Below, one piece after another: positions 46,801-55,113 of a stretch of 55,853 nt of DNA. This DNA is from Bacteroidota bacterium (lineage in GTDB: Bacteria; Bacteroidota; Bacteroidia; Chitinophagales; UBA2359): assembly GCA_020631155.1 (NCBI GenBank), contig JAHDHV010000004.1, positions 1 to 55,853 on the forward strand. The letters run 5' to 3'. Position 1 is the stretch's first letter; every line of letters starts with the position of its first letter. The position numbers and the translations under genes were made by a program. The notes below the pieces were generated by a model, which had not been told where the DNA came from, made no database searches, and was given only the letters and a program-made list of their open reading frames with translations.

Positions 46801-47321
46801 GAAATATTAACATTCAAAATAGGTAAATCACTGAAATCCAGCTCAAAAACATTAGGTTCAGAAGGTAAATCGGTCGGCAAATCAGGGCTTGCTCGATCTA
46901 TCGCATCTTTGACATCTAACACTGCCTCATCTACTGGCATGTCCATATTAAAATCTACAATGATAGTTGCGTAGTCTTGTATGGAGGTGGAGGTGATTTT
47001 ATCTACCCCGTTGATGCTGTTGAGCTCCTTTTCGATAGGGCGCGTTACTAAATTTTCCATATCTAGGGGCGAGTTGCCCGGATAAGGCACCCCTACATAT
47101 ACCTGTGGTATTTTAATTTCTGGAAAATTTTCTTTGGGCATTGCCATATAAGAACCTAATCCTAACACAACTAGCAGAAAAATGATGACTAAAACGCTTG
47201 TCACATTATTGACTGCAAAGCTTGATAGCCCAAATTCGCGAATGATGTGTTCGTTTGAATTACTAGAATTAGACTGATTATTGTTATTTTGATTGTTCAA
47301 ATTGAGTTCTTTATTATCCAT
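43860..47321 (-). CDS. RND-family efflux transporter permease
   Basis: This 1153-residue inner-membrane proton-driven pump is of the AcrB/MexB type. An Asn-rich cytosolic lead (residues 1-25) precedes the first membrane helix. Porter-domain landmarks are KENFPEIKIPQVYVGVPYPG and RPIEKELNSINGVD. TM4 reads LGMLVDNGIVVVENIY, so the AcrB Asp pair is Asp-Asn. TM10 reads AGVVVNNAIVLIDY, without the AcrB Lys; I have seen this variant in other Bacteroidetes RND pumps. It is the last gene of the tetR-tolC-MFP-RND operon, 77 bases after the MFP. Substrates are unknown (drugs, bile-like compounds or lipids are typical). Confidence 0.93.
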   Translation of the reverse strand: MDNKELNLNNQNNNNQSNSSNSNEHIIREFGLSSFAVNNVTSVLVIIFLLVVLGLGSYMAMPKENFPEIKIPQVYVGVPYPGNSPLDMENLVTRPIEKELNSINGVDKITSTSIQDYATIIVDFNMDMPVDEAVLDVKDAIDRASPDLPTDLPSEPNVFELDFSDLPILNVNISGYEDLDILKSYAEYLQEEIEKLPEVSSVDIRGVPEKEVSVNVDLHKLEARNLNFGDIEGAIARENITMSGGDVLMNQSNRNVRVDGEFKDVKEIEDIVVSNEQGKIIYLKDVAEVELAYEDAESYARAAKLPVVTCDIVKKSGENLLDAIDKTKLLVAEAKEKRFPEQLVVELVNDQSKFTRSMVNNLQNSIISGVLLVVLVLLFFMGLRNALFVGVAIPLSMLAGFMILGFSGNTLNVMVLFSLILALGMLVDNGIVVVENIYRLIEHEGYDTIRAAKEGVGEVAWPIISSTATTLAAFVPLLFWKDIMGEFMKFLPITLIIVLASSLFVALVVNPVLTSVFMKLDDGEEKIDVVGTLKWFALLVILSIVFYVMGWTSLGSLFAIAALFTLLNSFILVPLSRKFQASVMPALERAYRAFVRFALTSWRPALFLLGTFALLIGSIMILGAAGLKVELFPINEPNNIHVYIEHPIGTDIEKTNAFTKEVEDILYKELEPYNYMIESILAQVGAGTGNPNAGPQQGTSPNKSRVTVTFLEYQYRKGKSTIPIMEEVREALNGFAGVQIVVEKDQSGPPTGAAINIEVSGEDFLTLTNLSNDIKRYLDDANIAGVEELKMDLETGKPELLVNIDREKARRFGLSTAQIATTIRTAIFGKEVSKFKEGEDEYPIQLRLRKEDRYDVPTILNQKVIFRNNKGRQMQIPISSVANIEYTSTYGSVKRKDLDRVVSIYSNVTEGYNGAEIVKKYERMLQSYDLPDGYQVKFTGEQEEQQESTAFLSTAMGIAVMLIFFIIVSQFNSVAVPIIVVLSILFSTIGVFLGYVLFQMDFIIIMTGIGIISLAGVVVNNAIVLIDYTNLVRNRQRLELGLGKGETETRGQVVDAIVEAGSKRLRPVLLTAITTVLGLVPLATGLNIDFFSLLSDFDPQIYVGGDNAIFWGPMAWTVIFGLVFATFLTLIIVPVMYLILDRISTKVIGGGIG

Positions 47322-47398
47322 GTTTTTTTTTGAATAGATGGGAGATATGAGATGGGAGATATGAGATGGTTGACATCTTAAATCTTTTGTCTAAAAAA

Positions 47399-49921
47399 TC
47401 AATTAATCACTTTTACCAATTCTTTATCACCGACAAAGCGTGCGCCGTCTGTGATGATTTCTTCGGAGCCTGTTAGACCGCTATCAATGGTTGTTTCGCC
47501 AGCATAGTTTTTGCCTGTTTCGACATATACTTTTTTGGCAACTGTTTGTCCTTTTTCTGTAATTACAATGAACACATAGCTCCCTTCTAAATCACTCTGT
47601 ATCAAGTTAGTAGGAACGGTTACTGCATCTGATAGTTCAAACTCTCGGAATTTTACCATCGCCATCAAATTGGGTTTAATTTTTCCGCCTTTATTGTTAA
47701 GGGTAGCCTCAATTTTAATGGTTCGGTTATCGGGATTAATGAGTTCGCCAATGTTTTGAATTTTGGTATCTTGCTCAATATCCAAAATAGGGATGTGAAC
47801 AATCACTTCATCGCCGCGGCTGATAGAGGCAAGGTAACGCTCTGGTACATCAGCACTTGCAATCAAACTAGCGGTATTCACCAACTTAACAATTGGTGCA
47901 CCGGGACCAGCCATTTCGCCCCTTTTTATCATAATCAAATCAATAATGCCATTTGTCGGCGCATATAAGTTGGTTTTACGCAACTGTTTTTCCAGTGTAG
48001 CCTTCTTTTTTTCCAAAGTTTCCACCTGTTTTTTAGCATTTTCCAACTCCATATCCTGTCCTGTATTCGCCTGTGCAATTTGCGCCAACAAAGTAGACCG
48101 TTTCTTTTCCAAAGCATCTACATCATTCTTCGCAACCGTCAATTCAATATCTTGCCCTTTATTTGCTTGCTCAATCTGCGACAATAAAGTTTTGCGCTTT
48201 TTCTCCAAAGCCTCCACATTATTTTTTGTTGTCAACAAATCAATATCCTGCCCAGAGTTGGCGGAAGCAATTTGAGATAGTAAAGTTTTGCGCTTTTTCT
48301 CCAAAGATTCTACCTGCGTTTCCGCATTGAGCAACTCAATATCTTGACCTGTGCCTGCCTGTGCAATCTGCGCCAATAAAGTTTTGCGCTTTTTCTCCAA
48401 AGATTCTACCTGCGTTTTGGCATTCAACAAATCAATATCCTGACCTGTGCCTGCCTGTGCAATTTGCGCCAATAAAGTTTTGCGCTTTTTCTCTAAAGAC
48501 TCTACTTGTGTGCGCGCATTGAGCAAGTCAATATCTTGTCCTGTGCCTGCTTGTGCAATCTGTGCCAATAAAGTTTTGCGCTTTTTCTCTAAAGATTCTA
48601 CTTGTGTTTTGGCATTGAGCAATTCCATATCCTGCCCTGTATTCGCCTGTGCAATTTGCGCTTTGGTTGTAGTTATCTTTTTTTCAAGGCTTTCTACATC
48701 ATTTTTTGCCTTAATATATTCAATCTCCGAGCCGATATTTTGCTTCCATAAACGGTCTCTTCTTTCAAAAACATCTTTGGCGAGAGTCAAGGCTAAGGTC
48801 AATTCATCTAAGCTTTTTTGTAATGATTCCTTATCATTGCCGATCAGTTGCTCCCGCTTTTTAACCATATTTTTAGCTAAATTAAGCGAAACATCCAATT
48901 CGTCTAATCCTTTTTGTAGCGATTCTTTATCATTGCTGACCAATTGCTCCCGCTTTTTGACCATGTTTTTGGCTAAATTGAGCGAAACATCCAATTCGTC
49001 CAGTCCTTTTTGTAGCGATTCTTTATCATTGCTGACCAATTGCTCTCGCTTTTTGACCATGTTTTTGGCTAAATTGAGCGAAACATCTAATTCGTCTAAG
49101 CTTTTTTGCAAGGATTCTTTATCATTTCCAATCAACTGTTTGCGTTTGAGAACCATATTTTTAGCCAACTTCAAGGAAGTATCTAATTCGTCTAAACTAT
49201 TTTGTAGAGATTGTTTATCATTACCAATTAGAATTTTGCGTTTGTCTACCATGCTTTTAGCCAAATTAAGCGACACATCCAATTCGTCTAGGCTTCGTTG
49301 TAGAGATTCCTTATCATTTGCAATCAAGGCCTCCCTTTTACCGACCATTCGGCGCGCCAAATTGAGGGATAAATCTAATTCGTCCAAGCTTTTTTGCAGA
49401 GATTCATTGTCGCGATTTATCAACTGTTGTCGTTTAACCGCCATGTCCCGCGCCAACTGTAGGGAAACCTCCAACTCGTCCATATTGGCTTTTAAGATTT
49501 CAGCATCCACTTTGCCAATCAACTGCCCTTTTTTCACTCTTTCCCCTTCTTTTACTTTTAAATTACGCACAATACCGCCTGTTTCACTGCTGACCATGTA
49601 TTCATTTTTGGTCTGCACAGTTCCTTGAAATTCAGCGTATTGAGCAAAATCTTTTTTGGTTATGGGTACACTACTCACTAAGCGAGCCTTGCGGTTATTA
49701 CTGCCTTTATAGTCAGGGTCTATTTTGGACAATTCCTCCTCTTTCTTCCGCATTTCAGCCTGCAATTCTTCGATGGTTGCCCGTTTAGCAGCTATATCTT
49801 CTTTTAGTTCAGCCTTATTGCTGTTCACATCATCCCCACTAGAACGGTTACAGCCAATGGATAAGGTGAGTGTCAGCAGTAGAAAGCTGAAAACAATGGT
49901 GATGATTGAATATTTTTTCAT
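47399..49921 (-). CDS. RND adaptor (HlyD-type membrane fusion lipoprotein) with extended coiled-coil hairpin
   Basis: This 840-residue periplasmic adaptor is more than twice the usual length. A lipobox (S-I-G-C24) suggests inner-membrane lipid anchoring. A short coiled coil (about 35-68) is followed by the lipoyl half (GGIVRNLKVKEGERVKKGQL, about 115-135). Then come two coiled-coil arms: eight 32-residue repeats (LDELDVSLNLAKNMVKKREQ type, 147-402) and eight more (AKTQVESLEKKRKTLLAQIA type, 405-652). The second lipoyl half and the beta-barrel and proximal domains occupy 653-840 (YAPTNGIIDLIMIKRGEMAG). The hairpin should dock on the TolC partner encoded upstream. The repeat copies are very alike at DNA level, so the elongation is recent. 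An open frame on the other strand across the repeats is an artefact. Confidence 0.92.
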   Translation of the reverse strand: MKKYSIITIVFSFLLLTLTLSIGCNRSSGDDVNSNKAELKEDIAAKRATIEELQAEMRKKEEELSKIDPDYKGSNNRKARLVSSVPITKKDFAQYAEFQGTVQTKNEYMVSSETGGIVRNLKVKEGERVKKGQLIGKVDAEILKANMDELEVSLQLARDMAVKRQQLINRDNESLQKSLDELDLSLNLARRMVGKREALIANDKESLQRSLDELDVSLNLAKSMVDKRKILIGNDKQSLQNSLDELDTSLKLAKNMVLKRKQLIGNDKESLQKSLDELDVSLNLAKNMVKKREQLVSNDKESLQKGLDELDVSLNLAKNMVKKREQLVSNDKESLQKGLDELDVSLNLAKNMVKKREQLIGNDKESLQKSLDELTLALTLAKDVFERRDRLWKQNIGSEIEYIKAKNDVESLEKKITTTKAQIAQANTGQDMELLNAKTQVESLEKKRKTLLAQIAQAGTGQDIDLLNARTQVESLEKKRKTLLAQIAQAGTGQDIDLLNAKTQVESLEKKRKTLLAQIAQAGTGQDIELLNAETQVESLEKKRKTLLSQIASANSGQDIDLLTTKNNVEALEKKRKTLLSQIEQANKGQDIELTVAKNDVDALEKKRSTLLAQIAQANTGQDMELENAKKQVETLEKKKATLEKQLRKTNLYAPTNGIIDLIMIKRGEMAGPGAPIVKLVNTASLIASADVPERYLASISRGDEVIVHIPILDIEQDTKIQNIGELINPDNRTIKIEATLNNKGGKIKPNLMAMVKFREFELSDAVTVPTNLIQSDLEGSYVFIVITEKGQTVAKKVYVETGKNYAGETTIDSGLTGSEEIITDGARFVGDKELVKVIN
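47966..48709. repeat. 96-bp tandem repeats, second arm of the adaptor hairpin
   Basis: Seven full 96-bp units and a partial eighth encode AKTQVESLEKKRKTLLAQIA and then the GTGQDIDLLN-type segment. Units 2-4 are the most alike. Confidence 0.9.
48716..49483. repeat. 96-bp tandem repeats, first arm of the adaptor hairpin
   Basis: Eight 96-bp units encode LDELDVSLNLAKNMVKKREQ and then the NDKESLQKG-type segment. Units 5 and 6 are identical in protein sequence. Confidence 0.9.
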
Positions 49922-49974
49922 GTGTTATGTTGAATGATTTTTGATTACGAATTAATTACTGGTAGAGACAAGTC

Positions 49975-50002
49975 GTAGAGACAAGACATGCCTTGTCTCT
50001 AC
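49975..50002. repeat. GTAGAGACAAG hairpin between tolC-like gene and adaptor
   Basis: A perfect 11-base stem, GTAGAGACAAG (49975-49985) and CTTGTCTCTAC (49992-50002), has a 6-base loop. A direct partial copy lies just before it (49962-49972). Confidence 0.75.
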
Positions 50003-50010
50003 AATTACAG

Positions 50011-51426
50011 TTACACCCCATCCTCATAATTGCCTAATGCTTTTTCTAAATTTGTTTTGGCAACAACGAGGTCGTAGAGGGCTTGGATATATAAACCTTG
50101 CGTTTCATACAGGGCGGTTTCGGCATTGGTGACTTCCAAGCTAGAACCTACCCCTTCTTTGTATTTAATCAAGGTAGTTTGATAAATTTTATCGGCTAGT
50201 TCTAAATTGTTTTTTTGGCTTTGTAATTGTTCAAATGCAGTGGAATAATTGGTTTTCGCTTGCAATACCTCAAAAAGAATGGATTGCCGAGTAAATTCTT
50301 GTTGGTTCAATACCTGTTCCTGTACCACTTTTTTCTGTTGCATTTGTCCCCGTTTTTGAAAGCCATCAAAAATAGGAATATTGAGGTTCAAACCTGCTGA
50401 AACTGCTGGCAACCATTTGGTATTAAAAATATCAAAATCATTAGATTGAAAGCTGGTTTGCCCATTGAGGAAAGCAGTGAGATTTGGCAAATACAATACT
50501 CTAATGCGTTTAGCGTCTAGATCGCTAAATACTTTTTCGATAGCCAATGCCTTTAATTCCACACGCTTTTGCAAGGCTTCATTTTGCAAACTGACCACAT
50601 CTGTTGCCACCACTTTTTCGGCATCCTCAATAAAGCCTTCCATCGTATCTGTCAAATTCACCAACTGATTGAGGTCTAAACCCATTTGATATTTCAGCAA
50701 GTTTAGCGAGATTTCCGCCAATCGTTCTGAGCTTTTTACCTGCGCTTCGAGGTTAGAAAGGGATAGTTTTAATCGGTCTACATCTAGTTGTTCCGCAAAG
50801 CCATTTTTATACAATTCGGTCGTTTCAAATAAAATACGATTTAATACTTTTATATTTTTATCTAAAATTTTCAAATTCTCTTTAGATACCAAAGCAGCAA
50901 TATAAGCATCTGCCACACTTTTTTGAATGTCCACATTTGTTTGCGCTGCCGACATTCTCGCTCTTTCTACAAATAATTTAGCAGCTTTTAATCCCAACAA
51001 ATAGCTGCCATCAAATACTAGCTGCGTTGCCTGTATGGTAGCCGTCAAATTATTTTTTGTACCAAATACCAATTCAGAGAAAGTACCCTCAGGAGCAGAA
51101 GGATCAAAAAATTGAGCAGGAACAAGCGAAATGGGCTGTTTAATGTTGCGTTGATAATTAACAGTGCCATTAATTTGTGGTAGTCCAAGACCCGTAACCT
51201 CAGTCACTTGCCCTTTGGCAGAGCGAATACTTGCCTTTGCATTTTTAGCATTTAGGTTGTGTTCTAGGGCATAGGCTTGAGCTTCGGCTAAAGTGAAGGA
51301 TAAAATTTCGGCAGTACTCTTATCAGTTGTATTGCCTTGCGCCATCAACTGTTGAGTAAAGATAGTTGATAGCATTATTAAGAAAAAAAACAGTGGCCTA
51401 TAAGAGGGCTCAAAAGTAGTTGACAT
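50011..51426 (-). CDS. TolC-family outer-membrane efflux protein
   Basis: This 471-residue outer-membrane channel protein has a signal peptide (RPLFFFLIMLSTIFTQQLMA). The paired OEP repeats are rich in long helices. Landmarks are LAEAQAYALEHNLNAKNAKA, NNLTATIQATQLVFDGSYLL, LNLNIPIFDGFQKRGQMQQK and VTNAETALYETQGLYIQALY. It forms the exit duct for the adaptor and RND pump encoded after it. Its first codons overlap the end of the tetR gene by 17 bases, so the two are translationally coupled. A hairpin of the GTAGAGACAAG family lies before the adaptor gene, which may lower downstream transcription. Confidence 0.92.
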   Translation of the reverse strand: MSTTFEPSYRPLFFFLIMLSTIFTQQLMAQGNTTDKSTAEILSFTLAEAQAYALEHNLNAKNAKASIRSAKGQVTEVTGLGLPQINGTVNYQRNIKQPISLVPAQFFDPSAPEGTFSELVFGTKNNLTATIQATQLVFDGSYLLGLKAAKLFVERARMSAAQTNVDIQKSVADAYIAALVSKENLKILDKNIKVLNRILFETTELYKNGFAEQLDVDRLKLSLSNLEAQVKSSERLAEISLNLLKYQMGLDLNQLVNLTDTMEGFIEDAEKVVATDVVSLQNEALQKRVELKALAIEKVFSDLDAKRIRVLYLPNLTAFLNGQTSFQSNDFDIFNTKWLPAVSAGLNLNIPIFDGFQKRGQMQQKKVVQEQVLNQQEFTRQSILFEVLQAKTNYSTAFEQLQSQKNNLELADKIYQTTLIKYKEGVGSSLEVTNAETALYETQGLYIQALYDLVVAKTNLEKALGNYEDGV

Positions 51427-52048
51427 ATTGGTTGAGTTTTATTTTATCAATATTTTTTTGCAAATATTCAATCCCTTTTTTAGAGGCAATGCCATAAATA
51501 TGGTATTTGAACATTTCTTTATAAGCAGTCAATGGATGTAGTTCTTGCTCTATAAAAAAAGAGGAGTCCGAAAAAATTTCAAAATGTGAGATGTAAACTT
51601 TGGCAATAATTTTCGCTTGTGTATTTTTTCGATACAAACCTTCCTGTATGCCTCTCTCAATATTCTTTGTGATGCAATGATACACAAATTTATTTTTATG
51701 CTCCTCTACCAATTGCCAAGAATCAGGGTAGTATTTTCGAATGTCATACATGGCTGTAGGATTCATCCTTTTGAGATGCTGACTGACAAAATTGGCAATG
51801 GCAACCATTTCCTCAATAGCATTTTCAGAGGTCTCATGATTTTTTGCCACCGAACATTCTTCTTGTTTAAAATAAACTTGTAGCGTCCTTTTAATTAAGT
51901 CTGCTTTATTATCAATATACTGATAGAGCGTTTTTTTGGACATACCTAATTCCCTTGCAATATCATCCATAGAGACACTACGTACCCCATATTTGGTGAA
52001 CAATTGAAAAGATGTGTGCAGTATTTTATTAAGTGGCTGGCTAGTCAT
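51410..52048 (-). CDS. TetR/AcrR-family regulator of the efflux operon
   Basis: This 212-residue DNA-binding repressor has an N-terminal HTH: ILHTSFQLFTKYGVRSVSMD, then DIARELGMSKKTLYQYIDNK. The ligand domain that follows (about 60-200) is variable, as usual. It is the first gene of the operon, overlaps the tolC-like gene, and lies directly downstream of a perfect 15-bp inverted repeat. It probably represses its own operon and is released when a pump substrate binds. A local repressor role is inferred from context. Confidence 0.9.
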   Translation of the reverse strand: MTSQPLNKILHTSFQLFTKYGVRSVSMDDIARELGMSKKTLYQYIDNKADLIKRTLQVYFKQEECSVAKNHETSENAIEEMVAIANFVSQHLKRMNPTAMYDIRKYYPDSWQLVEEHKNKFVYHCITKNIERGIQEGLYRKNTQAKIIAKVYISHFEIFSDSSFFIEQELHPLTAYKEMFKYHIYGIASKKGIEYLQKNIDKIKLNQYVNYF

Positions 52049-52054
52049 ACTTAC

Positions 52055-52098
52055 AAAACTATGGAAACTCTAAAAAGTTCAATAGTTTCCATAGTTTT
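52055..52098. promoter_or_regulatory. Candidate TetR operator (15-bp perfect inverted repeat)
   Basis: AAAACTATGGAAACT (52055-52069) and AGTTTCCATAGTTTT (52084-52098) are exact complements 14 bases apart. The site starts 7 bases upstream of the tetR ATG, the expected place for autoregulation. As a hairpin with a T run it could also end plus-strand transcripts. Confidence 0.6.
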
Positions 52099-52545
52099 TT
52101 TAAACAGTGGTTTTTTATTTGGCAGTAATTCGTGGAGACGCAAGATTTTACGTCTTTACAGTAGTCCGTGGCGTCCTTTATCATTAAAAAAACATACCTT
52201 TTTTTAGGGAAAAATAAAAAACATTTACTTTAAGTAAAGCTTTTATTCACAAGGAATAAGTGACTGATTTAAAGCTAATAACTTGACTATTTAACATTAT
52301 ATAGCTACATCAAGCAGTGTGACGTTTTTTGTGCTTTTCACTCTCAATAAGGCTATACGCGCCTCACCACCGACTATTTTTTAGAACTACTATTTTTACT
52401 TTGGGATACTACTAATAACAAACTGGTATTCTGTCTTGTGCAATTTTTTAACTATACTACATTGACAAGTTGTTTTGACATCACTACTTAGTTTGCAAAA
52501 TCCGTATTCCCTATTTTATTACTTCTAACTACATACACAGTCCCT
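52099..52545. other. Intergenic region upstream of the redoxin gene
   Basis: It contains a GAGACGCAAG-type hairpin at about 52133-52156 and otherwise AT-rich DNA that should include the redoxin promoter. No gene was found. Confidence 0.5.
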
Positions 52546-53112
52546 ATGGAAATCAAAAAATGGTTGATTTTACAGGTAACCCTTACCCTAGCAGTAATTT
52601 GTTTACTACTGACTTCTACAAATGTATGGGCACAAAACACTCCTACTGTTCTTGCAGAGGACAACTTGAAAACAAGCAAAATGCTCCCTGCACTTTCACT
52701 CAATAATCTAAAAGGGGAGGCTGTTCCTTTACAACATTACCTTCAAGATGGCAAAGTGATAGTATTGAAATTTTGGTCTGCTTGGACAGCAGCACACTGC
52801 AAGCCTTGTGAACTAGATTTGCAACAAACATCAGCCCTACAAAAAAAGTGGCAACAAGAGGACGCTATTGAGTTAATTACCATTAGCACAGATAAAGGTG
52901 GACAGGCAAAGCAAATGGTTCAAGATTTTTTAACAGAAAAAGGGTGGCAATTTGAGGTGCTATTTGATGAGGCAGATGAACTGCAAAAGCAATTAGATGT
53001 GCAAACTGTTCCTAGTATTTTAATTGCAGATGAAACAGGTCAGATTTTATTTGAGAGTTATCATTCTCGCAAAAATTACCAAGAGGCTTTAAGCAGTATT
53101 TTTACAAAATAA
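52546..53112 (+). CDS. Secreted TlpA-like redoxin (CKPC)
   Basis: This 188-residue periplasmic thioredoxin-fold protein has a signal peptide ending VWAQ30. The active site lies in SAWTAAHCKPCELDLQQ (C85, C88), with the cis-Pro loop QTVPSILIAD. The family (AhpC-TSA/Redoxin) includes disulfide reductases for cytochrome maturation and general thiol repair. The insertion TAAH before the CxxC differs from the usual WCxxC. It stands alone downstream of the divergent efflux operon. Substrate unknown. Confidence 0.85.
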   Translation: MEIKKWLILQVTLTLAVICLLLTSTNVWAQNTPTVLAEDNLKTSKMLPALSLNNLKGEAVPLQHYLQDGKVIVLKFWSAWTAAHCKPCELDLQQTSALQKKWQQEDAIELITISTDKGGQAKQMVQDFLTEKGWQFEVLFDEADELQKQLDVQTVPSILIADETGQILFESYHSRKNYQEALSSIFTK

Positions 53113-53568
53113 GAATCTAGTATTCAGTCGTTTAAGTCAGCTTATCTGCTAAGTTACTGTAGGTAGGTTGGCTTTTTTTAATTACGAATTACGAATTACG
53201 AATTAGAACTTACATTTTTTTAAAAAAAACAGAAATCTAATTTTTAAAAAGCCAAAAGTCCAAAATAGCTAAAAAGCCAAAAGTTCAAATAGCCAAAAGT
53301 CTAACTTCCATCCTCTAACTTCCAAACACTATCTTCTACCTTTCCACTTATATTAAACATATTTAGGTAATATTTTAAAAATTTGACAATTCCACTCAAA
53401 AGCTAAAACACTGACTATCAATCAATTAACTAAACAAGCTACAAACTCACTTTAAAGTATTTATAGCAGTTTGTTGATTTTTAAGAAGTTTTATTGTTAT
53501 TTTGTGTTTTTAAAACCTCTTTTCATCTGGAAACATCTGTACCCATACTTAATTATCCACGCATAATA
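53113..53568. other. Repeat-rich intergenic region
   Basis: It holds AATTACG tandem words (53179-53205) and GCCAAAAGTC/AAAAGCC words (about 53250-53305). Inverted forms of the latter are found at 22240-22262. No gene was found. The MerR promoter must lie in the right half. Confidence 0.5.
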
Positions 53569-53907
53569 ATGGCTTATAAAGACAAGGAAATCAAAAAACT
53601 GTATTACTCCATTGGCGAAGTTGCCAAGATGTTTAATGTGTCTACTTCCCTTATTCGATTTTGGGAAGGGGAATTTAGTATTTTGAAGCCGAAAAAAAAT
53701 CGCAAAGGTAATCGCTTATTTACAGAAAAAGACCTAGATAATCTACATTTGATTTATCATTTGGTGAAAGAGCGAGGGTATACGCTGGAAGGTGCTAAAA
53801 GAAAAATTAAAGAAAACAAAGAAGATACATTAAATAATTTTGAAATTGTAAAATCACTAAAAAAACTGCGAGAATTTTTAGTGCAGTATCGCGATGGGCT
53901 GGATTAG
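53569..53907 (+). CDS. MerR-family transcriptional regulator
   Basis: This 112-residue protein starts at 53569 (MAYKDKEIKKLYYSIGEVAK); the frame open to 53494 adds an unlikely segment. The winged HTH is SIGEVAKMFNVSTSLIRFWE, followed by GNRLFTEKDLDNLHLIYHLV and a helical dimerisation segment. There is no obvious metal- or drug-binding C-terminal domain, so it resembles the short Bacteroidetes MerR regulators with unknown inducer. Its neighbours give no operon partner. The target is unknown. Confidence 0.88.
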   Translation: MAYKDKEIKKLYYSIGEVAKMFNVSTSLIRFWEGEFSILKPKKNRKGNRLFTEKDLDNLHLIYHLVKERGYTLEGAKRKIKENKEDTLNNFEIVKSLKKLREFLVQYRDGLD

Positions 53908-54014
53908 CTTAAAGCCAAATACCTCAACTAATACTTTAGATAAGAAAACCTAAAGCACTGCTTATCAATTGCTTAATTACAATAACAAGGCATTTCACTT
54001 TTTCAATAATTAAT

Positions 54015-54830
54015 TTACCTTTCTATATTAGCTTCTTTATACAAGTTTACCATTTTATCTTCAATATCATAGACCAAATCAATAAATTTAGGGTCGCGCT
54101 TTACAAAACGGTCGCGCTCAAAGGGAAGGTCTACTTTAATATGATGTACAATTTTTGAGGGAGTTGCCTTCATAATGTAAATATCATCGCCGAGATAAAC
54201 CGCCTCCGCAATGTCGTGAGTAACAAAAATAATAGTCGGCTGCACCTCTCGCCAAATATCTGCCAACATATCCTGCATTCGCAAGCGCGTATTGATGTCT
54301 AATGCGCCAAAAGGCTCGTCCATCAATAAAATTTTGGGATTCGCCAGCAAACTTCGTGCAATTGCCACCCGTTGTAACTGCCCCCCTGACAAACTCGGAT
54401 ACTGAGCATACTTATCTTCCTGCCCCTTCAAACCTACTTTTTCAATCATTGCCCGCGCCCGATCTTCACGCTCTTTTTTAGCCACTCCTTGATATTTCAA
54501 GCCCAAGGCCACATTTTCCAAAACCGTCATCCAAGGCATAGACGAATACTTTTGAAACACCATTCCCACTGTATCTTTTTCCGTTCTAGGCTTGCCATTT
54601 AACAAAACCTCACCCTTTGTAGGAGTCTGTAAACCAGCAATATAACGCAATACGGTTGACTTTCCACAACCCGAAACACCCAATATAACCACAAACTGCC
54701 CCTGATCTTTCTTATCTTCAATTAGCAAATTATAATCCTGTAAAATATAATTTTTTCCGCCATCATACGATTGTGCAACATTTCGCAATTCAATGATGTT
54801 GTTTAATTTGGTATCTTGGAAGTTCGTCAT
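54015..54830 (-). CDS. ABC transporter ATPase, nitrate/sulfonate/taurine type
   Basis: This 271-residue cytosolic ATPase starts at 54830 (MTNFQDTKLNNIIELRNVAQ); the open frame to 54902 overlaps low-complexity DNA. Walker A is GVSGCGKST (51-59); also present are Q-loop VFQKYS, signature LSGGQ, Walker B ILLMDEP and switch His in VTHD. The layout matches SsuB/TauB/NrtD-like subunits that import anions or sulfonates. No permease or binding-protein gene adjoins it in this window, so it is an orphan or its partners are elsewhere. Confidence 0.92.
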   Translation of the reverse strand: MTNFQDTKLNNIIELRNVAQSYDGGKNYILQDYNLLIEDKKDQGQFVVILGVSGCGKSTVLRYIAGLQTPTKGEVLLNGKPRTEKDTVGMVFQKYSSMPWMTVLENVALGLKYQGVAKKEREDRARAMIEKVGLKGQEDKYAQYPSLSGGQLQRVAIARSLLANPKILLMDEPFGALDINTRLRMQDMLADIWREVQPTIIFVTHDIAEAVYLGDDIYIMKATPSKIVHHIKVDLPFERDRFVKRDPKFIDLVYDIEDKMVNLYKEANIER

Positions 54831-55113
54831 TTTGTGTGTGTTGGTGAATGTTTTTAAAATAGATGTGAGATACGAGATTTGAGATATACTAAAAAATATC
54901 ATGGATTTTCTACTGCCTACTCACTTATTTCTAATTATTCCAGAATTGTAACGACTGATTGGGGGGAATTGTTTTGGAGTTTGGAAGGTGATAAAGTTGC
55001 AAAGTTTTAAGGTTGCTTTTCAAAATAAAACGTTTAAAATATACTTACAATGATAATAACCATAAGTATACAAAAAAATTATTCGCCAATCTATTCAATA
55101 AACTAGCAACTCT

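Noticed and set aside
47966-49483. CRISPR-like array
   Set aside because: The repeats are contiguous, coding, without spacers, and in frame with the adaptor.
48447-49628. 393-codon plus-strand open frame opposite the adaptor gene
   Set aside because: It arises because the 96-bp repeats keep an antisense frame open. The minus-strand gene has clear adaptor domains.
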